Assembly (NCBI GenBank): GCA_031257795.1
Contig: JAIRNW010000013.1
Coordinates: 1-5,782, forward strand
DNA: 5,782 nt
DNA from: Holosporales bacterium
Lineage (GTDB): Bacteria > Pseudomonadota > Alphaproteobacteria > BNTO01
Direction of reading: 5' to 3'
Shown: piece by piece, positions 1-5,512 of the stretch
How positions within the stretch are numbered: position 1 is the stretch's first letter
Layout of the letters: each line of letters begins with the position of its first letter
The notes under the pieces: model-generated
Seen by the model: only the letters and a program-made list of their open reading frames with translations
Told to the model about the DNA's origin: nothing
The model's database searches: none
Position numbers and translations under genes: made by a program

Positions 1-240
1 GTAAGTGGAGATGAAAAAATGCGTATGGAAGCCCAGACGCGCCAAGACGCTATCAATGACTACTACAGCGGAATTACCACAGCTGAGAGAAGAGGCAAAG
101 CTGAAGGTCTCGCTGAAGGCGAATCTAAGAAAGCTCGAGAAAATGCGTTTGCAATGTTGGCAGACGGTGTTCCTGTGGGGAAGGTTAGTTTATATACAGG
201 GCTGTCCATCGAAGAGGTCAAATCACTAAGTAGAACTTAA
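1..240 (+). CDS. Rpn-family recombination-promoting nuclease/putative transposase, C-terminal fragment
   Basis: The frame is open from the first base of the window to a TAA at 238-240, so this is the 3' end of a longer gene and the internal ATGs are not its start. The 79 visible residues begin VSGDEKMRMEAQTRQDAIND, then YYSGITTAE, a charged alpha-helical run rich in K, E and G (KAEGLAEGESKKARE), and end in a small helix-turn-helix-like segment (GVPVGKVSLYTGLSIEEVKSL). That order is typical of the C-terminus of Rpn/PD-(D/E)XK nuclease family transposase proteins, where the tail follows the nuclease domain. The catalytic D/E-x-K residues would lie upstream, outside the window, so intactness cannot be judged. 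It converges on map, with 42 bases between the two stops. Family assignment rests on the tail only. Confidence 0.72.
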   Translation, partial: VSGDEKMRMEAQTRQDAINDYYSGITTAERRGKAEGLAEGESKKARENAFAMLADGVPVGKVSLYTGLSIEEVKSLSRT

Positions 241-282
241 GCTCTTTTTGTGGTTGATCAACGTCTTCTCTGATCCGTCGAC

Positions 283-1032
283 TCACGAAATCGTGAAAAT
301 TTCGCAACCAGAGCTGGTCACGCCTATGCTGTGTTCAAATTGTGCAGACAAGGAATGGTCTTTTGTTATTGCAGTCCAGCCATCCGACAAAACGCGCACC
401 CCGCAGCCCCCAGCATTAACCATGGGCTCTATCGTAAAAAACATTCCTTCCTCTACCGTGACTGTATTGTCAGAGATAGAAAAGTGCGGGATCTGTGGAT
501 CTGCGTGAAAGACGCGTCCGATTCCGTGTCCGCAAAAATCCCGCACAACCGAAAAACCACGGCTTTTCACAAAATTTTGTATCAAGCATCCGATGTTTTG
601 GGTCGTAATCCCTGGGCGCACGATCTCTATCCCGAGCATTAACGAATCATACGCAACGTCTATGAGCTTCCGGGCGGCGCTGGAAATCTCTCCAACAGTG
701 AACATCCTGCTCGTATCGCCAAACCAACCATTCAAAACAACGGTTACGTCAATATTCAGGATATCCCCGTTTTTTAGAACTTTGGGACCGGGAATTCCGT
801 GGCAGACAACGTGGTTAACAGAGATGCAAGTTGCCTTTGGGAAGTTATTATAGCCAAGCGTCGCAGAAGTGGCGCCGTTCTCAAGCATAAACCGATGACA
901 CTCGTCGTCCAGCTCACCAGTAGTAACGCCATCTTTCACGAATGGAGAAATGTGGTCCAAAACCCTTGCTGCCAGTTTCCCAGCAGCCCGCATTCCGTCA
1001 AAATCCTCTTTTGTATGAAGAACGATCATCAT
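283..1032 (-). CDS. map: type I methionine aminopeptidase
   Basis: Cytosolic metalloenzyme that removes the initiator methionine from nascent proteins. All residues expected for the pita-bread fold active site are present (numbered from the start at 1032): substrate histidine H78 in VVCHGIPG, metal ligands D95 and D106 in NIDVTVVLNGWFGDTSRMF, H169 in GHGIG, H176, E202 in FTIEPMV and E233 in QFEHSIG. They match the spacing of E. coli Map (H79, D97, D108, H171, H178, E204, E235) within two residues. Length is 249 aa, normal for the family, with no zinc-finger N-extension. Start choice: ATG 1032, with ATG 1029 immediately after it; family similarity begins at MIVLHTKEDFDGMRAAGKLA. The upstream Shine-Dalgarno is weak. 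The frame stays open to 1191 through palindromic repeat A, with another ATG at 1179 (298 aa), but that extension has no family likeness. Function is secure; start is less so. Confidence 0.95.
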   Translation of the reverse strand: MMIVLHTKEDFDGMRAAGKLAARVLDHISPFVKDGVTTGELDDECHRFMLENGATSATLGYNNFPKATCISVNHVVCHGIPGPKVLKNGDILNIDVTVVLNGWFGDTSRMFTVGEISSAARKLIDVAYDSLMLGIEIVRPGITTQNIGCLIQNFVKSRGFSVVRDFCGHGIGRVFHADPQIPHFSISDNTVTVEEGMFFTIEPMVNAGGCGVRVLSDGWTAITKDHSLSAQFEHSIGVTSSGCEIFTIS

Positions 1033-1056
1033 TACCAAAACACAAAAAAGGACCTG
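1030..1056. repeat. imperfect direct repeat flanking element A, proximal copy
   Basis: The stretch around CCAAAACACAAAAAAGG (from 1035) resembles CCAAACACAAAAATG at 1182-1196; with flanks CATTACC and CATATCC the similarity runs about 25 bases, with a few substitutions and single-base indels. The two copies are 147 bp apart and each includes an ATG on the minus strand (1032 and 1179) in the same frame. Partner copy: 1177-1201. Low-complexity A-runs make part of the likeness cheap, so this is moderate evidence for duplication of the map leader. Confidence 0.45.
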
Positions 1057-1065
1057 TTCACCAGA

Positions 1066-1176
1066 TCCAGTCACCGAAAATTTGCGGGTTCGTGACACGC
1101 TGCTCGGTTCGAACAGTACGTGTGCCGCCTTTCGCCTGCACGACGCGCCTCCTGTCCACAATCTTCGGTGACTGGA
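1066..1176. repeat. palindromic repeat element, copy A (111 bp)
   Basis: The ends are inverted repeats. TCCAGTCACCGAA at 1066-1078 is the exact reverse complement of 1164-1176, and the match extends to 17 bases with one mismatch (AATT at 1079-1082 against AATC at 1160-1163). The GC-rich interior shares ordered blocks with copy B at 5302-5419: GGGTTCGT (1086-1093), TGCTCG (1101-1106), GTACG, and CTGTCCAC (1152-1159). The offset from the left end to GGGTTCGT is 20 here and 21 in copy B. Its size and folding potential resemble Rickettsia palindromic elements or a MITE. No transposase or clean target-site duplication is seen at the very ends. It lies just upstream of map and is translatable in the map frame. 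Confidence 0.7.
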
Positions 1177-1201
1177 CATATCCAAACACAAAAATGACTT
1201 G
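1177..1201. repeat. imperfect direct repeat flanking element A, distal copy
   Basis: This is the partner of 1030-1056, directly abutting the outer end of element A. On the minus strand it reads as an A/T-rich leader ending in ATG at 1179, the alternative, less likely start of map. Confidence 0.45.
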
Positions 1202-1220
1202 CCAAGATGTAATCAAGAAC

Positions 1221-1251
1221 GAGCGGTAGAATCCGGCAGGACCCACCGCTC
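1221..1251 (-). terminator. strong hairpin downstream of the OMP gene, possible terminator
   Basis: GAGCGGT at 1221-1227 pairs perfectly with ACCGCTC at 1245-1251. On the minus strand the stem can extend inward by three pairs (two are G-T), a bulged T, and three more pairs around a TGCC tetraloop. It lies 48 bases beyond the OMP stop in the direction of OMP transcription and before map, the position expected for a terminator or a processing/attenuation structure. The bases that follow on the minus strand (GTTCTTGATT) are only mildly T-rich, so factor-independent termination is uncertain. Confidence 0.45.
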
Positions 1252-1299
1252 AGCTAACAACCAAAAGACTGGGCCGCTGCACCGCATACACAAGATCTT

Positions 1300-2223
1300 C
1301 TAGAAAAGGTATCCGAAAGAAACCGTCACATGTCCGCTGCTCTTACCAAAACGAAGCTCGCCCACTTCATTCACAGCAGAGGTTGGTGCTTGTTGGATGT
1401 CGGACGCTTGTGCGCCAGAAATTGGGGCAAACTGGCCATTAGACACAGATTGCGAGTAAAACTTCGTATCAACCGCGTGAGGAATGCCAAATTTCCAACC
1501 GGCTTGCACCTCAACAAAAGTATTCTTGTTTATATGGTAACGTAAGAAAACCCCTGGCTCGACACTGTAAAGGTTTGTTTCAAGCTCTCCAGTACCTGTC
1601 GATGCAATGACCCCAGTGTATCTGCCAAGAACCCCATTATCTTCCATCATCGCTGTTACAGTCTTCCCAACGCCAGCGCCATTCTGCATCCCAAACACAG
1701 GCAGCCCGAAGATACACTGCTTTAACCTAATGCGCTCAACTTCAAACCCTACGCGCGCACCAATAACCATGTCCGCGGCAACCTTTGTCCCGATAGAAAT
1801 TGCTCCTCCACCATACACCATTCCACGACCTTCTGAAATATAAGATATTCCGTCGCTAACACGCGCAGGTGCAAAACCGCCGGCACCGGTCTTATCGTTG
1901 AAAGTCCCAGCGAATTTATACTCCGAGGAATCATACTTAACGAGATCTGTTCCAACAGAAACATCCACTCCCACAAGGAAACCATGAATTTCATGGGTGT
2001 AACCGGCTCTCAACCCAATAACACCCGACCACTTATTCGCCTCTTGCACGGTCTGCCCGGAACTAGCGCTGTTCCCTTTAGGGAAGAACTTCCCAGCAAG
2101 CTTGCCATAACCTGTACCTGTAAAGACAGAAACATATCCCCCGCTCAAATCCGCCTTAGCAACGGCACTTCCAAACAAACATGAAACTCCGAACGCAGCT
2201 CCCAACAAAAACTTCTTCACCAT
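1300..2223 (-). CDS. secreted outer-membrane beta-barrel protein (surface-antigen type)
   Basis: Predicted 307-aa exported protein. The N-terminus has a textbook Sec signal peptide: basic MVKK, a hydrophobic core LLGAAFGVSCLFGSAV, and an AxA-type cleavage site (AKA, then D25), leaving a mature protein of about 283 residues. The mature sequence is rich in Gly, Ser, Thr and aromatic residues with alternating hydrophobic stretches (for example SGGYVSVFTG, VIGARVGFEVERI, GVFLRYHINKNTFVEVQAGW). It ends in HVTVSFGYLF, whose terminal Phe fits the beta-signal used by the BAM complex. Overall form resembles the P44/Msp2-type (Surface_Ag_2) and related surface proteins of Anaplasmataceae; that family name is inferred from architecture and uncertain. 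Start: an in-frame GTG exists at 2232, but GAGGAG at 2237-2232 sits 8 bases before ATG 2223, so the ATG is preferred. It is divergent from nrdD and separated from map by a hairpin and repeat A. Confidence 0.8.
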   Translation of the reverse strand: MVKKFLLGAAFGVSCLFGSAVAKADLSGGYVSVFTGTGYGKLAGKFFPKGNSASSGQTVQEANKWSGVIGLRAGYTHEIHGFLVGVDVSVGTDLVKYDSSEYKFAGTFNDKTGAGGFAPARVSDGISYISEGRGMVYGGGAISIGTKVAADMVIGARVGFEVERIRLKQCIFGLPVFGMQNGAGVGKTVTAMMEDNGVLGRYTGVIASTGTGELETNLYSVEPGVFLRYHINKNTFVEVQAGWKFGIPHAVDTKFYSQSVSNGQFAPISGAQASDIQQAPTSAVNEVGELRFGKSSGHVTVSFGYLF

Positions 2224-2231
2224 AAAAAACA

Positions 2232-2237
2232 CTCCTC
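2232..2237 (-). promoter_or_regulatory. Shine-Dalgarno of the OMP gene
   Basis: GAGGAG on the minus strand, 8 bases upstream of ATG 2223. It overlaps the alternative GTG at 2232 and so settles the start in favour of the ATG. Confidence 0.75.
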
Positions 2238-2396
2238 AACTCGGAAAAAACAAAAACACGAGAACATACATAGCCACAAAAACCTCTGTAACTTGGTAAC
2301 GGCCTCAGATGACAGTCTTAGTTGTATATCAGTTGTCTGTTGGGCTGTTAATAAAAAATACACTTTTTTTTCTTTTTGGCTCATGGTGTGGCGGGA

Positions 2397-2425
2397 AAGT
2401 AACACTAAGAAATTTTATATGTCAA
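2397..2425 (-). promoter_or_regulatory. candidate sigma70 promoter for the OMP gene
   Basis: A perfect TTGACA -35 box occurs on the minus strand at 2425-2420, about 200 bases upstream of the OMP start. The best -10 region at 16-18 bp spacing is poor (GTTACT, TTACTT or TACTTT), while TATAAA lies immediately after the -35 and is too close to pair with it. If used, the 5' leader would be about 170 bases and would include T-rich tracts. Only the -35 is convincing. Confidence 0.35.
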
Positions 2426-2467
2426 GCCACAAAAAGAATTTGATATAAATATATAGCAATTATTAAT

Positions 2468-2496
2468 TTGCATTATTTCTGTATAAACGCTAAAAT
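2468..2496 (+). promoter_or_regulatory. candidate promoter pointing toward the small ORF and nrdD
   Basis: TTGCAT (2468-2473) and TAAAAT (2491-2496) are separated by exactly 17 bases within an AT-rich tract. The -10 matches TATAAT at five of six positions and the -35 matches three of six. Predicted transcription would start near 2503, just before the small ORF at 2525 and about 340 bases before nrdD. I see no clear NrdR-box pair in the gap. Confidence 0.3.
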
Positions 2497-2524
2497 AACA
2501 GATACGGAGACTTCAGCAATACTA

Positions 2525-2692
2525 ATGCAAAAAATGAGAAATAACAGTACCCCATGGATATTATGTGCGGCTGTTATCTGCCTCACCACGCTGTGCAGCA
2601 CTTTTGGCTCGTCTGGAGGGAATAGGCCAGGCGGGACACTCCCCATAAGGACTAACCTTGACCAACAAAATAAAATGTCAAACTGGTTCTAA
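2525..2692 (+). CDS. possible small exported or membrane peptide (55 aa), unknown
   Basis: I do not recognise this ORF. Its N-terminus has the shape of a signal or membrane anchor: basic MQKMRNN, then hydrophobic WILCAAVICLTTLC, then a polar Gly/Ser/Pro-containing tail (STFGSSGGNRPGG) ending in NKMSNWF. It could be a tiny lipoprotein, but TTLC and AVIC are not canonical lipoboxes. Alternative starts are TTG 2468, which would overlap the candidate promoter, and ATG 2534. A GGAG at 2506-2509 is about 15 bases from ATG 2525, farther than ideal. Support is the start context and hydropathy pattern only, so it may be a chance ORF in the nrdD leader. Confidence 0.3.
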   Translation: MQKMRNNSTPWILCAAVICLTTLCSTFGSSGGNRPGGTLPIRTNLDQQNKMSNWF

Positions 2693-2832
2693 GGAACTCG
2701 CAAAAAGGAAAACTTTCGCCTACAATGTGTGTCCGCGTTGGTCTGACCGAGTATCTCGCCCGCGGCATAATATTGGCCAAATTCTATGTATAACCCAGCC
2801 ACGAGAAGAGTTGAGTTCAGGTTTTTCACGAA

Positions 2833-2838
2833 AGGAGG
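2833..2838 (+). promoter_or_regulatory. Shine-Dalgarno of nrdD
   Basis: Full consensus AGGAGG, preceded by AA, ends 8 bases before ATG 2847 but only 2 bases before ATG 2841. This picks 2847 as the start and argues against the in-frame extension to 2658. Confidence 0.85.
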
Positions 2839-2846
2839 AGATGATC

Positions 2847-5288
2847 ATGTCAAGCATTCAGAAAGGAAACGAATCAGTTTTCCCAAACGTAACTAAAAGA
2901 GACGGCACAAGCGTGTCTTTTGATGAGAGCCGCATCATCAGTGCCGTAGCCAGGGCCGGGGCGGAAACCGGGGAATTCAATGAGGAAGAAGCCAAAGTCA
3001 TTGCCTCGAAGGTAAAAAAGGTCATCAAACACAAAAACTTCCGAGACAGCATCTCCGTGGAAGACATACAGGATATAATCGAACAAACCATCATCACGGA
3101 GAACTACTTCAAAACCGCCCGCGCATACATTGTGTACAGGGAAAAACACAGCAAACTCCGCCGAGATCGCAAGGCCGTTGTTGACGCAGTGTTTTCGGTT
3201 AATGAGTATTTAGAGAAACTAGACTGGCGCGTTCAAGCAAACGCCAACCAAGGGTACTCTCTTGGAGGGATGATCCTGAACCTGTCCGGAAAAATCATCG
3301 CGAATTACTGGCTGAGCGAGGTATACCCCGAGCACGTCGCTAATGCGCACAGAAGCGGAGACTTCCACATCCACGACCTAGACATGCTGTCTGGGTACTG
3401 TGCCGGCTGGTCTCTAAGGATGGTACTCGAGGAAGGATTCAATGGCGTGCCGAACAAAGTGGAGTCGCTTCCTCCGAGCCATTTGTCCAGCGCCTTGGGC
3501 CAGCTCGTGAATTTTCTTGGGACCTTGCAGAACGAGTGGGCAGGCGCGCAGGCATTCAGCTCGTTTGATACGTACATGTCGCCGTTTGTCAGAAAGGATA
3601 ATATTTCGTACCCAGAGCTCATGCAGAAGATGCAAGAGTTCATATACAACCTCAACGTTCCTTCCAGGTGGGGATCGCAGTGTCCGTTCACCAACCTGAC
3701 CTTCGATTGGGTTTGCCCAGATGATTTAGCCAAAAAACACCCTATCATCGGCGGGAAGGAAATGGATTTTGTCTATGGCGACCTGCAGAAGGAAATGGAC
3801 ATGATCAACAAAGCTTTCATGCAGATCATGGCCAAGGGTGACGCCAAAGGTAGGGTTTTCACTTTTCCGATTCCAACTTATAACATCTCCAAGAATTTCA
3901 TCTGGGAAGGCGAAAACGCCGATTTGCTCTTCGAAATGACCGCAAAATACGGCCTGCCTTATTTCCAAAATTTCGTGAATTCCGAGCTGGACCCCGGGAT
4001 GATTCGCTCGATGTGCTGCCGACTTCAGCTAGATTTGCGCGAGCTCTTGAACCGCGGGAATAGCTTGTTTGGCTCCGCTGAACAAACGGGATCCATTGGG
4101 GTGGTCACAATTAACGCTGCGCGGCTCGGGTACTTATGCAGCCAGCGAGAAGAGGAGATGTTCAAGTGCCTGGACGAGCTGATGAATTGGGCGAAGCAGA
4201 GTTTGGAGATTAAGAGAAAGATCATCGAGCAGTACACCGATATGGGACTGTATCCGTTCACAAAGCGCTATCTTGGCACATTCAGAAACCACTTTTCCAC
4301 GATCGGCGTAAACGGGCTGAATGAGCTGATCAGAAACTTTACGCACGACGAATTTGACATAACAAGCGACGTTGGGCAGGAGTTTGCCGCGCGATTCCTG
4401 GATAGGATGCGCCAGAGATTGGTGGAGTTTCAAAAGGAGACTGGGCATTTGTACAACCTGGAGGCCACTCCTGCTGAGGGGACGACGTACAGGTTCGCAA
4501 AAGAAGATCAGAAAAAATACCCTGACATCATACAAGCAGGAACTAAAGACGCGCCTTATTACACGAATTCCTCGCAGTTGCCAGTTGGCTACACGAGCGA
4601 TCCTTTTTTGGCTATGAAGAAGCAAGAGGTCCTGCAGAGGAAGTATACTGGCGGAACGGTTATGCATTTGTATATGGGAGAGAGGCTTTCCTCAGCGGAT
4701 GCGTGCCGAAAGCTTGTACAGCGGGCGACGGCCGGCTTCAGGATTCCGTCATTTTCTGTAACCCCGACGTTCTCAATCTGCTCTGTGCATGGGTATCTTA
4801 ATGGAGAGCAAAAGTTTTGCAGCAAGTGCGATGATGAACTCAGGAAATCTTTATTTTCGGAATGGGAAAGCTGCGGAGATGGCTGTGTGGGGAGCTCAGG
4901 GAAGGCAGGCAGCGTAGCTAAATCTCCTGCCGATATTGAGCTCCCAGAGGAGCGGCGCCGGAAGTGTGAAGTGTGGACTAGGGTTATGGGATATTTGAGA
5001 CCGGTGGACAGTTACAATAAAGGAAAGCAGAGTGAGTACAATGAGAGGTTGATGTTCAATGAGGAAAAAAGTTCTGGTGGCGATGCCTCAAAGCTTCTTG
5101 CCAACTTAGAGGAACTTTCTGTAAAAGAACAGACACTTGCTGGGACTCTTATTGGGGCTAATGGGGAGGATAGCACCGTGGTGCTACCTACTGACAACCG
5201 CGGAAACGCCGGGTGTACCTCAAATAAATCTATTAATGGCTTGAAAAGCACGCAAGTGAGAGAGGAAGTAACGACAATAGCAGCGTAA
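2847..5288 (+). CDS. nrdD: anaerobic (class III) ribonucleoside-triphosphate reductase
   Basis: Glycyl-radical enzyme that reduces ribonucleoside triphosphates to dNTPs without oxygen, acting in the cytosol after activation by the radical-SAM protein NrdG. Domains in the 813-aa product: an ATP-cone allosteric domain at about 13-105 (VTKRDGTSVSFDESRIISAV onward); a ten-stranded barrel core with active-site Cys185 in SGYCAGW and the thiyl-radical Cys within RSMCCRL (390/391); a zinc site CSVHGY...CSKC (C645, H648, C658, C661); and the glycyl-radical motif TRVMGYLRPV with Gly715, followed by the expected KGKQSEYNER. All key residues are intact. Most NrdD proteins end soon after the radical loop; here about 75 further residues follow, a Ser/Gly/Asn/Thr-rich tail. 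The frame is open back to 2658, but the 63 extra residues lack family likeness. No nrdG lies within the 494 bases downstream; the upstream side is the divergent OMP gene. Confidence 0.96.
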   Translation: MSSIQKGNESVFPNVTKRDGTSVSFDESRIISAVARAGAETGEFNEEEAKVIASKVKKVIKHKNFRDSISVEDIQDIIEQTIITENYFKTARAYIVYREKHSKLRRDRKAVVDAVFSVNEYLEKLDWRVQANANQGYSLGGMILNLSGKIIANYWLSEVYPEHVANAHRSGDFHIHDLDMLSGYCAGWSLRMVLEEGFNGVPNKVESLPPSHLSSALGQLVNFLGTLQNEWAGAQAFSSFDTYMSPFVRKDNISYPELMQKMQEFIYNLNVPSRWGSQCPFTNLTFDWVCPDDLAKKHPIIGGKEMDFVYGDLQKEMDMINKAFMQIMAKGDAKGRVFTFPIPTYNISKNFIWEGENADLLFEMTAKYGLPYFQNFVNSELDPGMIRSMCCRLQLDLRELLNRGNSLFGSAEQTGSIGVVTINAARLGYLCSQREEEMFKCLDELMNWAKQSLEIKRKIIEQYTDMGLYPFTKRYLGTFRNHFSTIGVNGLNELIRNFTHDEFDITSDVGQEFAARFLDRMRQRLVEFQKETGHLYNLEATPAEGTTYRFAKEDQKKYPDIIQAGTKDAPYYTNSSQLPVGYTSDPFLAMKKQEVLQRKYTGGTVMHLYMGERLSSADACRKLVQRATAGFRIPSFSVTPTFSICSVHGYLNGEQKFCSKCDDELRKSLFSEWESCGDGCVGSSGKAGSVAKSPADIELPEERRRKCEVWTRVMGYLRPVDSYNKGKQSEYNERLMFNEEKSSGGDASKLLANLEELSVKEQTLAGTLIGANGEDSTVVLPTDNRGNAGCTSNKSINGLKSTQVREEVTTIAA

Positions 5289-5301
5289 CCAATCCACATA
5301 T

Positions 5302-5419
5302 ACCCTGCCGCAAAAAGTCTGTGGGTTCGTTGCCGCGATGCTCGAATGCTCACGTACAATAAGTACGATGCGCTTCTGCGCTTCGAGGCTTCTGCCCACG
5401 ACTCTTTTTGTGACAGGGT
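5302..5419. repeat. palindromic repeat element, copy B (118 bp)
   Basis: This element starts 13 bases after the nrdD stop. The ends are imperfect inverted repeats: CCCTGCCGCAAAAAGTC then GTGGG (5303-5325) against CCCACGACTC then TTTTTGTGACAGGG (5395-5418), pairing with small bulges. Inside are CGTAC/GTACG around an AATAA loop (5353-5367), TCGAA/TTCGA arms, and three consecutive 8-mers GCTTCTGC, GCTTCGAG, GCTTCTGC (5372-5395). It shares with copy A, in the same order, GGGTTCGT (5323-5330), TGCTCG (5339-5344), GTACG and CTGCCCAC (5392-5399), plus GTGAC[A/T]GG at the right end. The structure could also help end or stabilise the nrdD transcript, but the long loop makes a simple terminator unlikely. 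Confidence 0.72.
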
Positions 5420-5429
5420 CTATTCGTCG

Positions 5430-5463
5430 GGCACAAAAGGTTCGTTGGATCGTCGGTGGTGCC
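5430..5463. other. weak stem with GGCAC/GTGCC arms
   Basis: GGCAC (5430-5434) and GTGCC (5459-5463) can close a 24-base loop directly after repeat B. It is weak alone and is listed because two perfect hairpins follow immediately. Confidence 0.3.
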
Positions 5464-5466
5464 ATT

Positions 5467-5489
5467 CAACAAAGTCTGTAACTTTGTTG
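5467..5489. other. perfect 9-bp stem-loop
   Basis: CAACAAAGT, loop CTGTA, ACTTTGTTG: nine uninterrupted pairs and a five-base loop. No T-run follows on either strand, so a classical terminator is not supported. It may be part of a structured 3' UTR or small RNA downstream of nrdD, or an operator-like dyad. Confidence 0.6.
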
Positions 5490-5490
5490 T

Positions 5491-5507
5491 GGCGTCGATC
5501 TGACGCC
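5491..5507. other. perfect 6-bp GC-rich stem-loop
   Basis: GGCGTC, loop GATCT, GACGCC, one base after the previous hairpin. It is followed by CCCTCAAAC, not a T-tract. Together with the preceding stem it forms two adjacent hairpins at the end of the GC-rich block after nrdD. Confidence 0.55.
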
Positions 5508-5512
5508 CCCTC

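Noticed and set aside
1107..1114. GTTCGAAC resembling a tRNA T-loop
   Set aside because: The flanking bases do not pair as a T-stem and no acceptor, D or anticodon arms can be built; it is part of repeat A.
1033..1191. N-terminal extension of map to 1191 (302 aa)
   Set aside because: The extra residues are encoded by the palindromic repeat and flanking A/T-rich DNA; Map family similarity starts at 1032/1029.
2161..2190. OMP N-terminus as a lipoprotein (Cys15)
   Set aside because: The GVSC context is not a good lipobox, and a stronger AxA signal peptidase I site follows at AKA-D.
2217..2405. 62-aa minus-strand ORF overlapping the OMP start
   Set aside because: No Shine-Dalgarno, a Cys/Phe-rich end produced by T-rich leader DNA, and overlap with the OMP start codon; a leader ORF is possible but unsupported.
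2658..2846. N-terminal extension of nrdD to a start at 2658 (876 aa)
   Set aside because: The added 63 residues look unlike NrdD, and a consensus AGGAGG sits 8 bases before ATG 2847.
3305..3748. 147-aa minus-strand ORF
   Set aside because: Antisense shadow of nrdD with no start signal or family features.
4134..4667. 177-aa minus-strand ORF
   Set aside because: It is antisense to the conserved nrdD core, so it is a shadow frame of a clear gene.
5220..5465. 81-aa minus-strand ORF downstream of nrdD
   Set aside because: It runs through repeat B and into the antisense of the nrdD 3' end; the likeness to copy A is explained by the repeat, not by a gene.
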